Below are positions 10,273 to 19,714 of a stretch of DNA of 64,000 nucleotides, piece by piece. The DNA lies in contig OY755038.1 of the NCBI GenBank assembly GCA_963576565.1, positions 207,053,013 through 207,117,012 on the forward strand, given 5' to 3'. The DNA comes from Aspidapion aeneum. Lineage: Eukaryota > Arthropoda > Insecta > Coleoptera > Brentidae. Below the pieces are notes generated by a model. That model did no database searches and was not told where the DNA came from. It saw nothing but the letters and a program-made list of their open reading frames with translations. The position numbers were made by a program, and so were the translations under genes. Position 1 is the stretch's first letter, and every line of letters starts with the position of its first letter.

Positions 10273-11366
10273 TCTGGGGCATGTCGAAGAGAGGAATTAT
10301 GTTATCTCAAAATAGAAGACATAAATGATTTCGGCAGTGCTATGCTGATTAAACTGGAGAATACAAAAACATCTAACACTTACAGGAAGCCTTTACACTA
10401 TCTTGAAGAAGCACTGTGCTCTTCGTCCTCCCGCAGGATAGGCAGGTTATTTTTGAAGATTCAAAACGGAAAAAGTTTAAGACTTGGCTTGAGGTATCGC
10501 CAAGATTTTTTGCTAGAGAATCCAGAAAGTTTAACGGGACATTGTTTTCGGCCACAAATTTAGTTAATTCTGGCTCAGATCTGTTTGCCCTTAAACGCCA
10601 TGTCCAGTTCAGTTGCCGAAGGCTATGTAAATGAAAGTTTTGAAAAAAATAGAGTCTTTAATGTCTTCTAATCATCTGTCGTCATAGAACCAGAACAAGC
10701 ATTGTCCATTTGGAACAGAACAAGAAAACCACGACTACACGCTGAAAAATTCCACTGAAAACACGACACCAAAACACAATTACCGAAAACAAGGTGAAAA
10801 ATAAAACTGCTTTTCCCGACGATGTAAGCTTGAAGGAATGTTCGACTGTTACCATAACTATTAAGTATTAATTAGTTTCCTTTGTTAATGCCTTAATAGA
10901 ATATTATACATTTTATTAATAAAAACGAGTTAAATTTAAATTAGATTTTTCTGGTCTCCGTTTGTTTGCAGTCGTATAAAAAGTATCGTGAAAAACTCAT
11001 TTGAAAACCTCTTTGCACAGTCCCTCGACTCGAACAAACTTTTTCGATCATATGCAGAGTCGTTTTCGAACCTTGTTGTTTAAATAACTATTATTTGGTA
11101 TAATAAATAAAACTCCGAAAAATATTATTTTTTTTAAAGCAGTTCTCTGAAGAACAAAAATTCTGAAGACTTTTTTTTTTAACTGAAAATAGGGGTGCTT
11201 GGACAGTTTAGGATACGTTTGCCATTCATTTACAAGGGTTAGCTTAAGACCGATTTCGGCCTCCTAAAAGGAGAACAGGCAGCTAATTTAACAAGTTAGA
11301 AACTCTTAATAAATAAAATTGCATGTCGGCTACGGCGAATCGGCGGCGGCGAATTATCCGAGACTC

Positions 11367-11860
11367 CCACAGGAGGCTATTTTGTAGGCGAGTACAGGGA
11401 CTGATGAATCTTGCATCTCTCCCTGGCTAGTATAAACAATTTTATAATTTTTTGTTCTGCCGCCTATTTCACTAATTACCTTTATAGGTAATTCAAACTT
11501 TAACTCATACATGGAAATAAATACAATTCTGTTTCCTAAATTAATTTTTTGGTCAACTAAAAGAACGTCCATCTTAGGGTGAGTGTTATTTTGAGAGAAA
11601 TATTTTATGAAGAGCTGCCCTCCAAGAGTAACTAAGACTAGCTAACACTTGCTCGCCAAAATGTGTCCTAAAGGCTTAGGACTAATTTAATTGATTAGCT
11701 TCTCTTAATAAAACTCATGCTTATTTACTGTGCGCAATTTTTAATTTTGTTAGTTACTTATAAATATGTTTTTACGAGACATTGAAAAAAGATAAAACGT
11801 GTCATAAACAATGTGATTTGGTCGTAAATATACCTACTGTCCTTTACTTTGATAAATATG
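11367..11860. other. Spacer with one unassigned open frame
   Basis: The minus strand has a 72-codon frame (11354-11572; starts MDVLLVDQKINLGNR) preceded by a splice-acceptor-like CACCCTAAG. No domain was recognised and I do not call it a gene. Confidence 0.3.
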
Positions 11861-13287
11861 TACAGCGTGTCCCATTTTCGATGGGATTAAATGGGAAACT
11901 CGGTTATTATTATAGATATCGGTTTTCTGATTGCACCTTACTGTGCTCTTTTTTGAGCCCTTAAAAATGCTGTAATCAGAGTTTTGCTGATACAGGAAGT
12001 TTTTGAAAAAAATGGATTTTTAATAATCCCTTATATTTTTATTCTGTAAAAAACTTTTTTAGAACAAAATAATGACGTTGCCAATTTTTCACAATATTGT
12101 TTAGTTTTTGAGATATGGTTTTATCATAAAAAATTAAATACGGACCTGGATTTTTTTCATTACTATTTTAATTGGTTTCATTCTATTATTATCGCAAAAT
12201 AATGATTTTTTTTTAAGTTTTTAACCTGGAAATTTCCAACGTAAATATAAATTAAAAATTGTTAGTTAAACGATTTTTAGTTTAACTGTTTTAATACTTA
12301 GCAAATTAAAATGGTTTTAAGTTGATTTAAAGATGTATTTGACACGACAAATACAAAAAAATAACAATTTACAAAAAATAATTTTCTTTAATGATATATA
12401 TTTTCAAACTGATTCCCATTATTCATATGTAAGACATTCTTAGTATTTTTGAGAAATTTTTCTTAATGCATTTTGCATAAAAATATTTCTGCCATTTAAA
12501 TATTGGGATATTGTTGCTTGAATAAAGTCAACATATCACATTTTTTTCAAAATCTGGATATGGTCGATTTCTAGCCATTTTGAAAAAGCCAAAAATGACA
12601 AGTAAAATGACAATGTCAATGCCACGCTTTTGGTTTTCCATATTGAAGTAAATTTCATGAGTTGCTGTTAATAATTTTGTAACTTTTTAACGTTATTTTT
12701 CTTTATTTATAAATCTTTTAACTAACGTTTCAAAACAGATAAACTAAAAATCGTTCAACTAGTGTGTCTTGCAATTTCTAATATATATTATGTTGGAAAC
12801 TTCCAGGTTCGGATTATAATAATAATAAAATAAATAAATAATAATATTAAATTGGTTTTTTTTAACCTTAAATCAAAAAAATATTAAAGTTTTATCATTT
12901 TAAGATAAAAATAGCATGAAACCAAACAAAATAGTAATAAAAAATCCAAGTTTTCCAAATTTTTTTTATGATAAATACCATATCTCAAAAACTAAACAAT
13001 ATTTTAAAAAACTGACAACGTCATTATTTTGCTTCAAAAAAGTTGCGATAAAATGGTTTACAAAGAATAAAAATATTTTGCAAAATAAGCGAGATACAGG
13101 GAATTATTAAAAATGCAATTTTTTCCAAAACTCTCTGTATTAGCGAATCCACAGAGTACAGCAAAAAACTGATTCGTCATTTTTAAGAGCTTACTAAAAG
13201 AGCACGGTAAGGTGTAATCAGAAAATCGATATCTTTTATAACAACCGAGTTTCCCATTTAATCCCATCGAAAATGGGACACGCTGTA
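11861..13287. mobile_element. 1.43-kb TACAGCGTG-ended foldback element
   Basis: The ends are inverted repeats beginning TACAGCGTGTCCCATTTTCG; the first ~43 bp match perfectly, and weaker complementarity continues for about 550 bp per arm (GGAAA(T/C)TTCCA, GATATGG and AACTAAACAATATT blocks). TA borders fit a Tc1/mariner-like target. No transposase ORF; short frames are shadows of AT-rich arms. Confidence 0.75.
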
Positions 13288-13305
13288 CACTTAAAAATCA
13301 AAGAA

Positions 13306-13366
13306 CCTAGAGATCCTGTATGTATAAAATATTTTAAAAAACCTGTCATACATACAGGGTCTCTAG
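13306..13366. mobile_element. Minimal relative of the 9870 element
   Basis: About 60 bp with inverted ends AGAGATCCTGTATGTAT and ATACATACAGGGTCTCT. It lies ~200 bp before the ZIP-A exon-2 acceptor. Confidence 0.6.
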
Positions 13367-13570
13367 TGCAACTAAGTGTAAAGTTAATTCCCGATTTTGT
13401 GGAACTGTCCCATCTTGGGTTACGTTCCACAACATCATTTTATTTTGTTTCCTGCTAATGATATTTCACTTTTCCATGATAGATCGCATTTTAAAGCGAC
13501 TTATGAATAAGTTGATACCTACATCTCTTCTTCGATTTTATGTCTTTGGAATCACCCTTTTTTATTTCAG

Positions 13571-14740
13571 GTCAGACTCTACAGTTGGCTCAAGGAATGG
13601 GAAGATGGCGACTCTGACACCTTCATTAATCGCAAACGACATGATCAGATTATTTGTGGAATCGTTTTGTGCCAATCATTTGGCGGAGGCGTTCTCATGG
13701 CCACCTGCTTTCTTCATATGATGACGAAGCTTTTTACTTCTGTCGAGGAAATAAAAAAATTCATGCATTTTAAAACTGACTATCCTCTGTCTCAGCTTGC
13801 CATTACAGTTGGATTTTTCTTTGTTTATTTTCTTGAAGAATGGTCTCACTGGGTGATTGGTAAGAAGCAAGATACCAAAGCATTTGAAAAAATTGCTAGC
13901 AGCATTTCGAAAGAGGTAACGTCTGCGCGAACTCCGGAAAAACATTGTCCCAATAAAATTGTACCTATTAAAAGCGCACACTTTTCTTCAAAAGACAATT
14001 TAAAAGATTTTACTTCAAAAGACAATTTAAAAGATTTTACTTCAAAAGAGAAAAAACTTAACGAGAATGATTCTGGTATTGATTGTGATAACTTTAGCGC
14101 CAACAACAAACGAAAATATGATGCAGGTTTACTAGAAAAAAATAAACATAAGGATATCGAAAGAATTAGTAGCGTTCACAGCGAAAATATTGAAGAGATT
14201 CCAAAATATTCCAGAGAAGAAACTGATAGAATTAAAAATCAAGATCAACTCATGCGACTTATTTTAACAATTGTAGCAATATCTTTTCATTCCATGTTGG
14301 AAGGTCTATCAATTGGTTTACGTAAAAGACGGGCCGAGGTTTGGTATCTTTTTATCGCTGTTAGTATTCATTCTGCATCCATTTTGTTCTGGATAGGTCT
14401 GGAATTATTTTTAGCTAAAACTAAGCTTCGTTTTATAATTCTTAAGATGACAATTTTAGCAATATCTAGTCCTATTGGAGTCGTTTTGGGTTTACTATTA
14501 TTTAATTTATTTAAAATTTACGAATCTCCAGTTAACTCCGTAGTTTCCATAATTCTAGAGGGAATATCTGCAGGAACCATTTTGTATATAACATTTTTTC
14601 AGGTTCTTAACAGAGAAAAAGAGCGAAGGGTTTACAGGTTAAAAAGGGGATTGTGTATTGTAGGAGGATTTATTTTAATGGCAGTTTTACAGTATTTTGA
14701 AAATGTAATGAATGAGTATTACGCCTCAGCTATTAACTAG
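13571..14740 (+). CDS. ZIP-A zinc transporter, main exon
   Basis: With a 25-codon first exon this gives a 414-aa ZIP (SLC39) transporter, predicted to move Zn2+ or Fe2+ into the cytosol across the plasma or an organelle membrane. TM1 is in exon 1; TM2 is CGIVLCQSFGGGVLMATCFLH; TM3 is LAITVGFFFVYFLEEWSHW. A variable cytosolic loop (about residues 125-255) has two direct copies of TSKDNLKDF. TM4 holds the metal-binding HSMLEG (H265, E269); TM5 has SIHSAS, with Ser where many ZIPs have Lys; TM7 has LEGISAGTILYITFF. Acceptor TTTATTTCAG precedes 13571. The three introns that cut ZIP-B in this region are absent. The stop is TAG after NEYYASAIN. The frame is fully open, unlike the copies that follow. 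Confidence 0.9.
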   Translation, partial: VRLYSWLKEWEDGDSDTFINRKRHDQIICGIVLCQSFGGGVLMATCFLHMMTKLFTSVEEIKKFMHFKTDYPLSQLAITVGFFFVYFLEEWSHWVIGKKQDTKAFEKIASSISKEVTSARTPEKHCPNKIVPIKSAHFSSKDNLKDFTSKDNLKDFTSKEKKLNENDSGIDCDNFSANNKRKYDAGLLEKNKHKDIERISSVHSENIEEIPKYSREETDRIKNQDQLMRLILTIVAISFHSMLEGLSIGLRKRRAEVWYLFIAVSIHSASILFWIGLELFLAKTKLRFIILKMTILAISSPIGVVLGLLLFNLFKIYESPVNSVVSIILEGISAGTILYITFFQVLNREKERRVYRLKRGLCIVGGFILMAVLQYFENVMNEYYASAIN

Positions 14741-14768
14741 CTAGCTCAAGTAAGCTGTGTACTAATTA

Positions 14769-14774
14769 AATAAA
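14769..14774 (+). terminator. Candidate polyadenylation signal of ZIP-A
   Basis: AATAAA lies 29 bp after the ZIP-A stop codon. The same AATTAAATAAA context recurs after the stop of most of the duplicated copies, so it belongs to the duplicated unit. Confidence 0.55.
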
Positions 14775-14879
14775 GTAAAAAATTAGGGTTTTAGAAATAG
14801 GATTTTCTTTTTCTTTTGGAATTTATCGCTTTAAACAGATAGTCTTATTTTAAAGATAACTGATAAGATTCTAGTTTAC

Positions 14880-15600
14880 TAAAGAAAAACTAAACTTAGC
14901 GATAACGATTAGGTTATTAAATGTAATAATTTAAGCACTAACAATAAAAAACAATGCAGTGTTATTAGCAACAATAAGATCTCAAAAAATCAGTAATATA
15001 CACTGCTGAAATATTGAATAGTTTCAAAAATATTCAAAAAAAGAAACTGAGAGAACTAAAAATCTAGATTAACTCATGTGACTCATTTTAACAATTGTTG
15101 GAATGTCTTTTATCCTATGTTGGAAGATCTATCAATTGATTTACGTAAAAGACGGGCGGAGGTTTGGTACCACTTTATCGCTGTTAGTATTCATTCTGCA
15201 TCCATTTTATTCTGGATAGGTTTGGAATTATTTTTAGCTAAAACTAAGCTTCGAATTTTAATTCTTAAAATGACCATTTTAGCAATATTTAGATTATCTA
15301 GTTCCATTGGAGTCTTAATGAGTTTACTATTATTTAGTTTATTTAAAAGCTACGAGTCTCCAGTAAACTTTGTAGTTTCCATGATTTTGGAGGGAATATC
15401 TGCGGAAACTCTTGTATATAACATTTTTTCAGGTTCCTAACAGAGAAAAAAAAGCAAAGGGTTTACAGGTTAAAAAGGAGATTGTGCATTGTGGGAGGAT
15501 TTATTGTATTGGCAGTTTTACAGTATTTTGAAAATGTAATGAACGAGTATTACGCCTCAGCTATTAACTAACTAGCTGAAGTGGGTTCTATACTAATTAA
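14880..15600 (+). pseudogene. ZIP-A 3' copy 1
   Basis: Direct duplicate of the ZIP-A loop, TM4-TM8 and 3' UTR. The open part (15078-15440) reads FYPMLEDLSIDLRKRRAEVWYHFIAVSIHSASILFWIGLELFLAKTK-like sequence; the TM4 histidine is lost (SFIPMLED replaces SFHSMLEG) and Gly is Asp. A frameshift follows SAETLVYN and the C-terminus continues in another frame to NEYYASAIN. It shares an extra FRL-encoding insertion (after ILAI) with copy 3. No N-terminal exons or acceptor. Confidence 0.8.
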
Positions 15601-15769
15601 ATAAAATAAAAAATTAGGGTTTTAGAAATAACTAAATAATTGTGAAATACATAGTTAACTAAAACCGTATTGTATTTTAAAAAAGGATTTTCTTTTGGAA
15701 TTTATCGCTTTAAACAGATAGTGTTATTATAAAGGTAACTGATAAGATACTAGTATAATAAAGAAAAAA

Positions 15770-16505
15770 CTTAGCCATAACGATTAGGCTATTAAATGTA
15801 ATAATTTAAGCACTAACAACCAAAAACACACAAAAAAAGACAGTGATATACACAGCAGAAATAGTAATTAGGTTAAAAATCAATCCAAAGGAGAAACTGA
15901 TAAAATTAAAAATCAAGATCAACTCATGGGACTCATTTTAACAATAATTGTTGCAATGTCTTTTTATATTACTTATTATAGATTTGGTACCTTTTATTGC
16001 TGTTAGTATTCATTCTGCAACCATTTTATTCTGGATAGTTTTGGAATTATTTTTAGCTAAAATCGAAGCTTGATTTCTAATTCTTGAAATGACCATTTTA
16101 GCAATATCTTGTCCTTTTGAAGTATTATTGGGTTTACCAGTGGCGCACCCAGGAATATATCTTGGGGGGGGGGCGATGCCTCTTGGGGGGGGGGGGCCGA
16201 AGCCTCATGATGTCGAATTTTAAGCTATTTTTTGTGCTTTTTCTGAAATATGTCGAAAATATGTAAAAAAATCTAAGGCCCCTGGGTGCGCCCATGGGTT
16301 TACTATTATTTAATTTATTTTAAATCTACGAATCTCCAGTGAACTCTCTAGTTTCCATAATTTAGGATATTTTTTCTTAACAGAAAAAAGAGCGAAGGGT
16401 TTGTGGAGATTGTGGATTCTAGGAGGATTTATTTTAATGGTAGTTTAGCAGTATTTTAAAAACGGAATGAATGAGTATTACGCCTCAGCTATTAAGTAGG
16501 TAGCT
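15770..16505 (+). pseudogene. ZIP-A 3' copy 2, split by an hAT MITE
   Basis: Starts in the degenerated loop (AAGCACTAACAACCAAAA), passes DQLMGLILT and a large deletion in TM4, then VSIHSATILFWI, and ends with MNEYYASAI. Multiple stops and frameshifts. The MITE at 16138-16296 lies in the TM6 codons. Confidence 0.75.
16138..16296. mobile_element. hAT-type MITE in copy 2
   Basis: Ends CAGTGGCGCACCCAGGAAT and GGGTGCGCCCATG form TIRs, and GGGTTTAC is duplicated on both sides (7-8 bp, depending on how the shared G is assigned), as for hAT elements. It contains two long G runs. A sister copy lies at 41651-41839. Confidence 0.75.
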
Positions 16506-16619
16506 CAAGTAAGCTCTGTACCAATTAGACAAAGTAAAAATTAGGGTTTTAGAAATAGGGTTTTATTTTGCTTTTGGAATTTATCGCTTTAAACAGATAA
16601 TATTATTTTAAAGATAACT

Positions 16620-17015
16620 GATTCTGTGTGAAAGACGTCACGAACAACACGCTGCAAAAACAGGGGTAAGTGCATCTTCAACTGTTCGTAATTATTTTCA
16701 GTTCAGATTTCATAATTAATTAAATTATTCGCAGGTGATTGGTAAACTAATTTTATGAACCAGCAATCTAATTAATTTTTCGCTTTATACCAATCATTCT
16801 TGAATCGCCGGGGTTCTTTATCATGAAAAATTAGTTATAAAATGGACATTAATTATTATTGTTGCTGCTTTTTTAATTATCACAAAATTTATGGGTACCT
16901 CAAAACTCTAGAGCCAAGGTGTAAGCCTGTCCAAAAAATAAGAAATGGCAAGAAAAACTGATTATAAAATGCCGAATGGCACTAACCTCTTGTGTGATTG
17001 AAAAGAAGAAACTGA
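16620..17015. other. Unassigned insertion between copies 2 and 3
   Basis: The duplicated sequence breaks off at about 16620 and resumes at about 17016 (AAGAAGAAACTGACAG). The ~390 bp between them are unlike the rest of the train and show no TIR, ORF or poly-A tail that I could recognise. Confidence 0.4.
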
Positions 17016-17460
17016 CAGAATTAATACTCATGATCAACTCATGATTGATTTACGTAAAAGACGGGCGGAGGTTTGGTACCACTTTATCGCTGTTAGTATT
17101 CATTCTGCATCCATTTTATTCTGAATAGGTTTGGCATTATTTTTAGCTAAAACTAAGCTTCGAATTATAATTATTAAAATGACCATTTTAGCAATATTTA
17201 GATTATCTAGTCCCATTGGAATCTTATTGGGTTTACTGTTATTTAGTTTATTTAAAATCTACGAATCTCCAGTAAATTTTGTAGTTTCCATGATTTTGGA
17301 GGAAATATCTGCGGGAACTACCTTGTATTTAACATTTTTTCAGGTTCTTGTCAGAGAAAAAGAGCAAAGGGTTTACATTGGAGGATTTATTTTAATGGCA
17401 GTTTTGAAGTATTTTGAAAATGTAATGAATGAGTATTTCGCCTCTGCTATTAACTAACTA
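17016..17460 (+). pseudogene. ZIP-A 3' copy 3
   Basis: TM4 is missing, then LRKRRAEVWYHFIAVSIHSASILF, an in-frame stop (TGA at 17122), and an open frame 17131-17457 reading ALFLAKTKLRIIIIKMTILAIFRLSSPIG...SAGTTLYLTFFQVLVREKEQRVYIGGF...NEYFASAIN. The 'RLKRGLCIV' codons are deleted in frame. It shares the FRL insertion with copy 1, so one of them descends from the other. Confidence 0.8.
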
Positions 17461-17639
17461 GCTCAAGTGAGTTCTGTACTAATTAAATAAAATAAAAAAT
17501 TACGATTTTAGAAATAACTTAATAATTTTCAAATAGATATATAACTAAAACCGTAAGCAGTATTTTTAAAAAGGGTTTTCTTTTGGAATATATCGCTTTA
17601 AACAGATGATGTTATTGTAAAGATAGCTTATAAGATTCT

Positions 17640-17735
17640 AGTTTAATAGAGAAAAACCTTAGCGATAACGATTAGGGCAATATAATAACTTTAACATTAA
17701 CAACAAAAAACGATGCAGAAATATTGAATAAGTTA
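17640..17735 (+). pseudogene. ZIP-A 3' copy 4, left part
   Basis: The beginning of a fourth copy (loop region, AGCGATAACGATTAGGG through GCAGAAATATTGAATAAG) is cut by the Penelope-like pair and resumes at about 22005. GTTAAAAAATAC on the left resembles GTTCAAAAATAT on the right, probably the diverged target duplication. Confidence 0.65.
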
Positions 17736-19099
17736 AAAAATACAAATTGTGAAAGGCTTTCGCGGCCATCGTCCAATGGTGGGTGTGCTATCGGGCTGTT
17801 CGGCCGTCGTCGTTGGAAATTCGTTCTCGACGTTTCGCCATCTCGGATGGCATCTTCAGGAGATGTTGACTGTCGCGGGCGCAGGTTATATACGCTATGG
17901 TGGGCGGGGCGTATATCAGAGCTGGTCGGTGATTGGTCACATTCCCTTGATTCAGTTTTGTTATTGTAAGCGAGCCGTTTAGTGTTTTTAAGAACCGGTT
18001 CCCATGTTCTGTTAATTTTAAGAGTTTCTTCAGATCTGTTGAAGTTCTGCTGGTGTTTATGAATTTCGATTGCTTCTCTATAGAGTCTTGGATAGTATGA
18101 AGAGGAGGCGCAGAGAACTTGTGTGTCTTCGAATTTTATTCGGTGGTCTTCATTGTTTAGTGTGTGGTCTGCAACTGCGGATTTTTCCGTATGTCCGAGG
18201 CGACAGTTGGCTTTGTGTTCTTTGATTCTTGTGTTTACGGACCGTTTGGTTGTTCCGATGTAGACACTTCCACAGGTACAGGGAATGCGGTATACCCCCG
18301 AAGAACTTAGTGGGTTCCTTATATCCTTCGCAGATCTAAGGTGGTTCTCGATCTTCTTAGATGGCTTGAAGATCGTTTTTATGTTGTGTTTTCCCAGAAT
18401 ACGTCCGATCCTATCTGTCACTCTAGGGATGTGGGACAGAAAGGCATAAATTTGTTCATTGAAGGTGAAATATGATGTCGTTAGGCAGATCTTAAACAGG
18501 TCGGTGATATCCTTCGGAAAAATGTGTTCTACTTCCCTCATTGCCTCGGCCAAAGGTACCTTCGTGAACAAAGACACAACATCAAAGCTAACTAAGATGC
18601 CTTTCTCGTCCATGACGATGTTTTTGATCTTCTCAATAAAGTGGGTGGAGTCTCTTACATGCGAATCCGTTAGTCCGATGTGGGGTTGCAAGAGGGAAGC
18701 AAGATGTTTCGCAAGTTTGTATGTTGGTGAGCCTATAGTACTGACAATGGGACGAAGAGGCACATCGTTTTTGTGGATTTTTGGTAGTCCATACAATCTC
18801 GGAGTCAGGGCTTCACTTTGGCATAGCATCTTCTTGACTGGGTCCTCCAATGAAGAAATCTTAATTAAGTGATTCACTTTTTTAATTGCGGGTTGTGTAG
18901 GATCTCTTTTTAGCTTCTTGTATGTTGAGGGTTCTAAAAGATCGACCATCTTTCTGTTGTAGTCATCCCTGTTCAATACTACAGTGGCGTTTCCTTTGTC
19001 GGCAGGCAGTATCAGAATGTTTTCGTCTTTGTTGAGATCCTTAATGGCTTTTTCTTCCATCCTTGTAATGTTGCGTTTTGGTGGTTTGGCTTTTCGCAA
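17672..19099 (-). pseudogene. Penelope-like RT/GIY-YIG ORF with internal deletion
   Basis: A 475-codon open frame. It starts within the RT domain (RKAKPPKRNITRMEEKAIK), continues with PADKGNATVVLNRDDY, LYGLPKIHKNDVPLRPIVS and VSFDVVSLFTKVPL (motif A with its Asp), then jumps from FNEQIY directly to AFLSHIPRVTDRIGRIL. The GIY-YIG nuclease follows: GVYRIPCTCGSVYIGTTKRS and TRIKEHKANC. The catalytic YVDD, motif B and the following RT/linker region are gone, yet the reading frame is preserved across the gap. The frame runs out of the element into flanking DNA before stopping. RT activity is impossible; the nuclease domain looks complete. Confidence 0.85.
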
Positions 19100-19617
19100 A
19101 ATCTGGGAACACTCCGTGCAGATTCTAAGTTGGCAATTATTTCTTCCTTGGGAACCTCCCTAGGTGCAACAGCAAAGTTCCCCCCTTAGAGAGTACTGAG
19201 ACTTCATTTTGAGAAAGCGGGCGGTCCGATAGGTTAATGACAGTTTTTGCAGAATCAAGGATGGGCTGCTGGTTATCCCGTTTATTGTTGTCGTCAGTTA
19301 GTCTCTGGTATTTGGTTTTCTGCCTCTCCGTACTTCTGTGGTGTTCGTTTTCCATGGATCTGTAGGAAATAGCATCAATTTTGTCCCAGTCTGATTTGTG
19401 CATGGTGTTGGCTAGGTGATAGAAAATTGAGAGTAGTTCCTTGTCTGTGCGTGCGAGTTGCGATCTAGTTGAATGTATCCGTTCTCTTAAAAGGGCATCT
19501 TCAGTTCTTCTATAGATTCTGTAGGCTTGAGGTGTTTTCATGGTATGCTTAAATCTCAGGAATTTCGGCGTGACATTCTCATCGCGACAGCGTAATAAGA
19601 AAGTCAGCGAAGACAGT
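17752..19617 (-). mobile_element. Penelope-like element, minus copy, RT active site deleted
   Basis: Reverse-oriented Penelope-like retroelement. Reading 3' to 5' on the + strand it has a pLTR-type end with a hammerhead-like motif (17825-17863), a GIY-YIG endonuclease, a partial reverse transcriptase and the N-terminal region. It meets the plus copy head to head near 19618. Against the plus copy it lacks about 190 codons (from after FNEQIY to before FLPYIPR), including the motif carrying YVDD, and a ~45-bp stretch near 19120, and has one fewer G in a G run near 19183. Confidence 0.85.
17825..17863 (-). ncRNA. Hammerhead-ribozyme-like motif, minus Penelope copy
   Basis: On the minus strand: stem I arm TCTC, core CTGAAGA, an extra T, stem II GCCATC with a CGA loop and GATGGC, then GAAA, CGT and the cleavage-site C, then GAGA closing stem I. 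Penelope-like elements are known to carry hammerhead ribozymes in their terminal repeats. Stem III is only the self-complementary ACGT, so activity would probably need a dimer. Confidence 0.65.
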
Positions 19618-19649
19618 AGATGCCCTTTTAAGAGAACGGATCCATTCAA
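19137..19649 (-). pseudogene. Penelope-like N-terminal region, frameshifted from the RT
   Basis: This frame encodes FLRFKHTMKTPQAYRIYRR, LRERIHSTRSQLARTDKELL and NTMHKSDWDKIDAISYRS, the N-terminal extension of the element, and ends out of frame at LSKGGTLLLHLGRFPRKK. A G run near 19183 has 6 bases against 7 in the plus copy, which shifts the frame. The first ~12 codons read from the plus copy across the junction. Confidence 0.75.
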
Positions 19650-19714
19650 CTAGATCGCAACTCGCACGCACAGACAAGGAACTACTCTCAATTTTCTATC
19701 ACCTAGCCAACACC

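Larger units (their letters stand above)
9138..10665 (+). pseudogene. Tyrosine-recombinase-like gene, broken
   Basis: Three pieces on one strand read as one protein. 9145-9390: KASEICSGLLPTKSKSRYE...FMKWRVAKN...YFEELSEKYKYSTLW, a core-binding (SAM-like) domain. 9641-9869: LESYKKLQALIRRKSENY and KKSQILTEEDF. 10273-10665: GACRREELCYLKIED with the first catalytic Arg, RLFLKIQNGKS, then GHCFR (the H-x-x-R catalytic box, near 10536-10550) and, in other frames, NSGSDLFALKRH and SSVAEGYVNESF. This matches Crypton/DIRS-type tyrosine recombinases as I recall them. It is interrupted by two MITEs and several frameshifts, so it is dead. Confidence 0.65.
8388..11366. mobile_element. ~3-kb composite between GCCG-type ends
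   Basis: The left end (8395-8510) is an array of CCGATTCGCCG-like units that also contains GGGCCAACTCGCCG, a unit type of the related family at 25790. The right end (about 11329-11360) is GGCGAATCGGCGGCGGCG. The inner block typical of this family is present at about 11190-11320. CCACAGG occurs just outside both ends (8381-8387 and 11367-11373), a plausible part of a 9-bp duplication. Inside are a minus-strand LINE RT fragment and a broken tyrosine-recombinase gene, which were either captured or inserted later. Confidence 0.5.

Noticed and set aside
13667..13669. Start of the ZIP-A exon at a TTG codon (13667)
   Set aside because: Homology to ZIP-B and the acceptor at 13570 show that coding begins at 13571 and continues from a 25-codon first exon.
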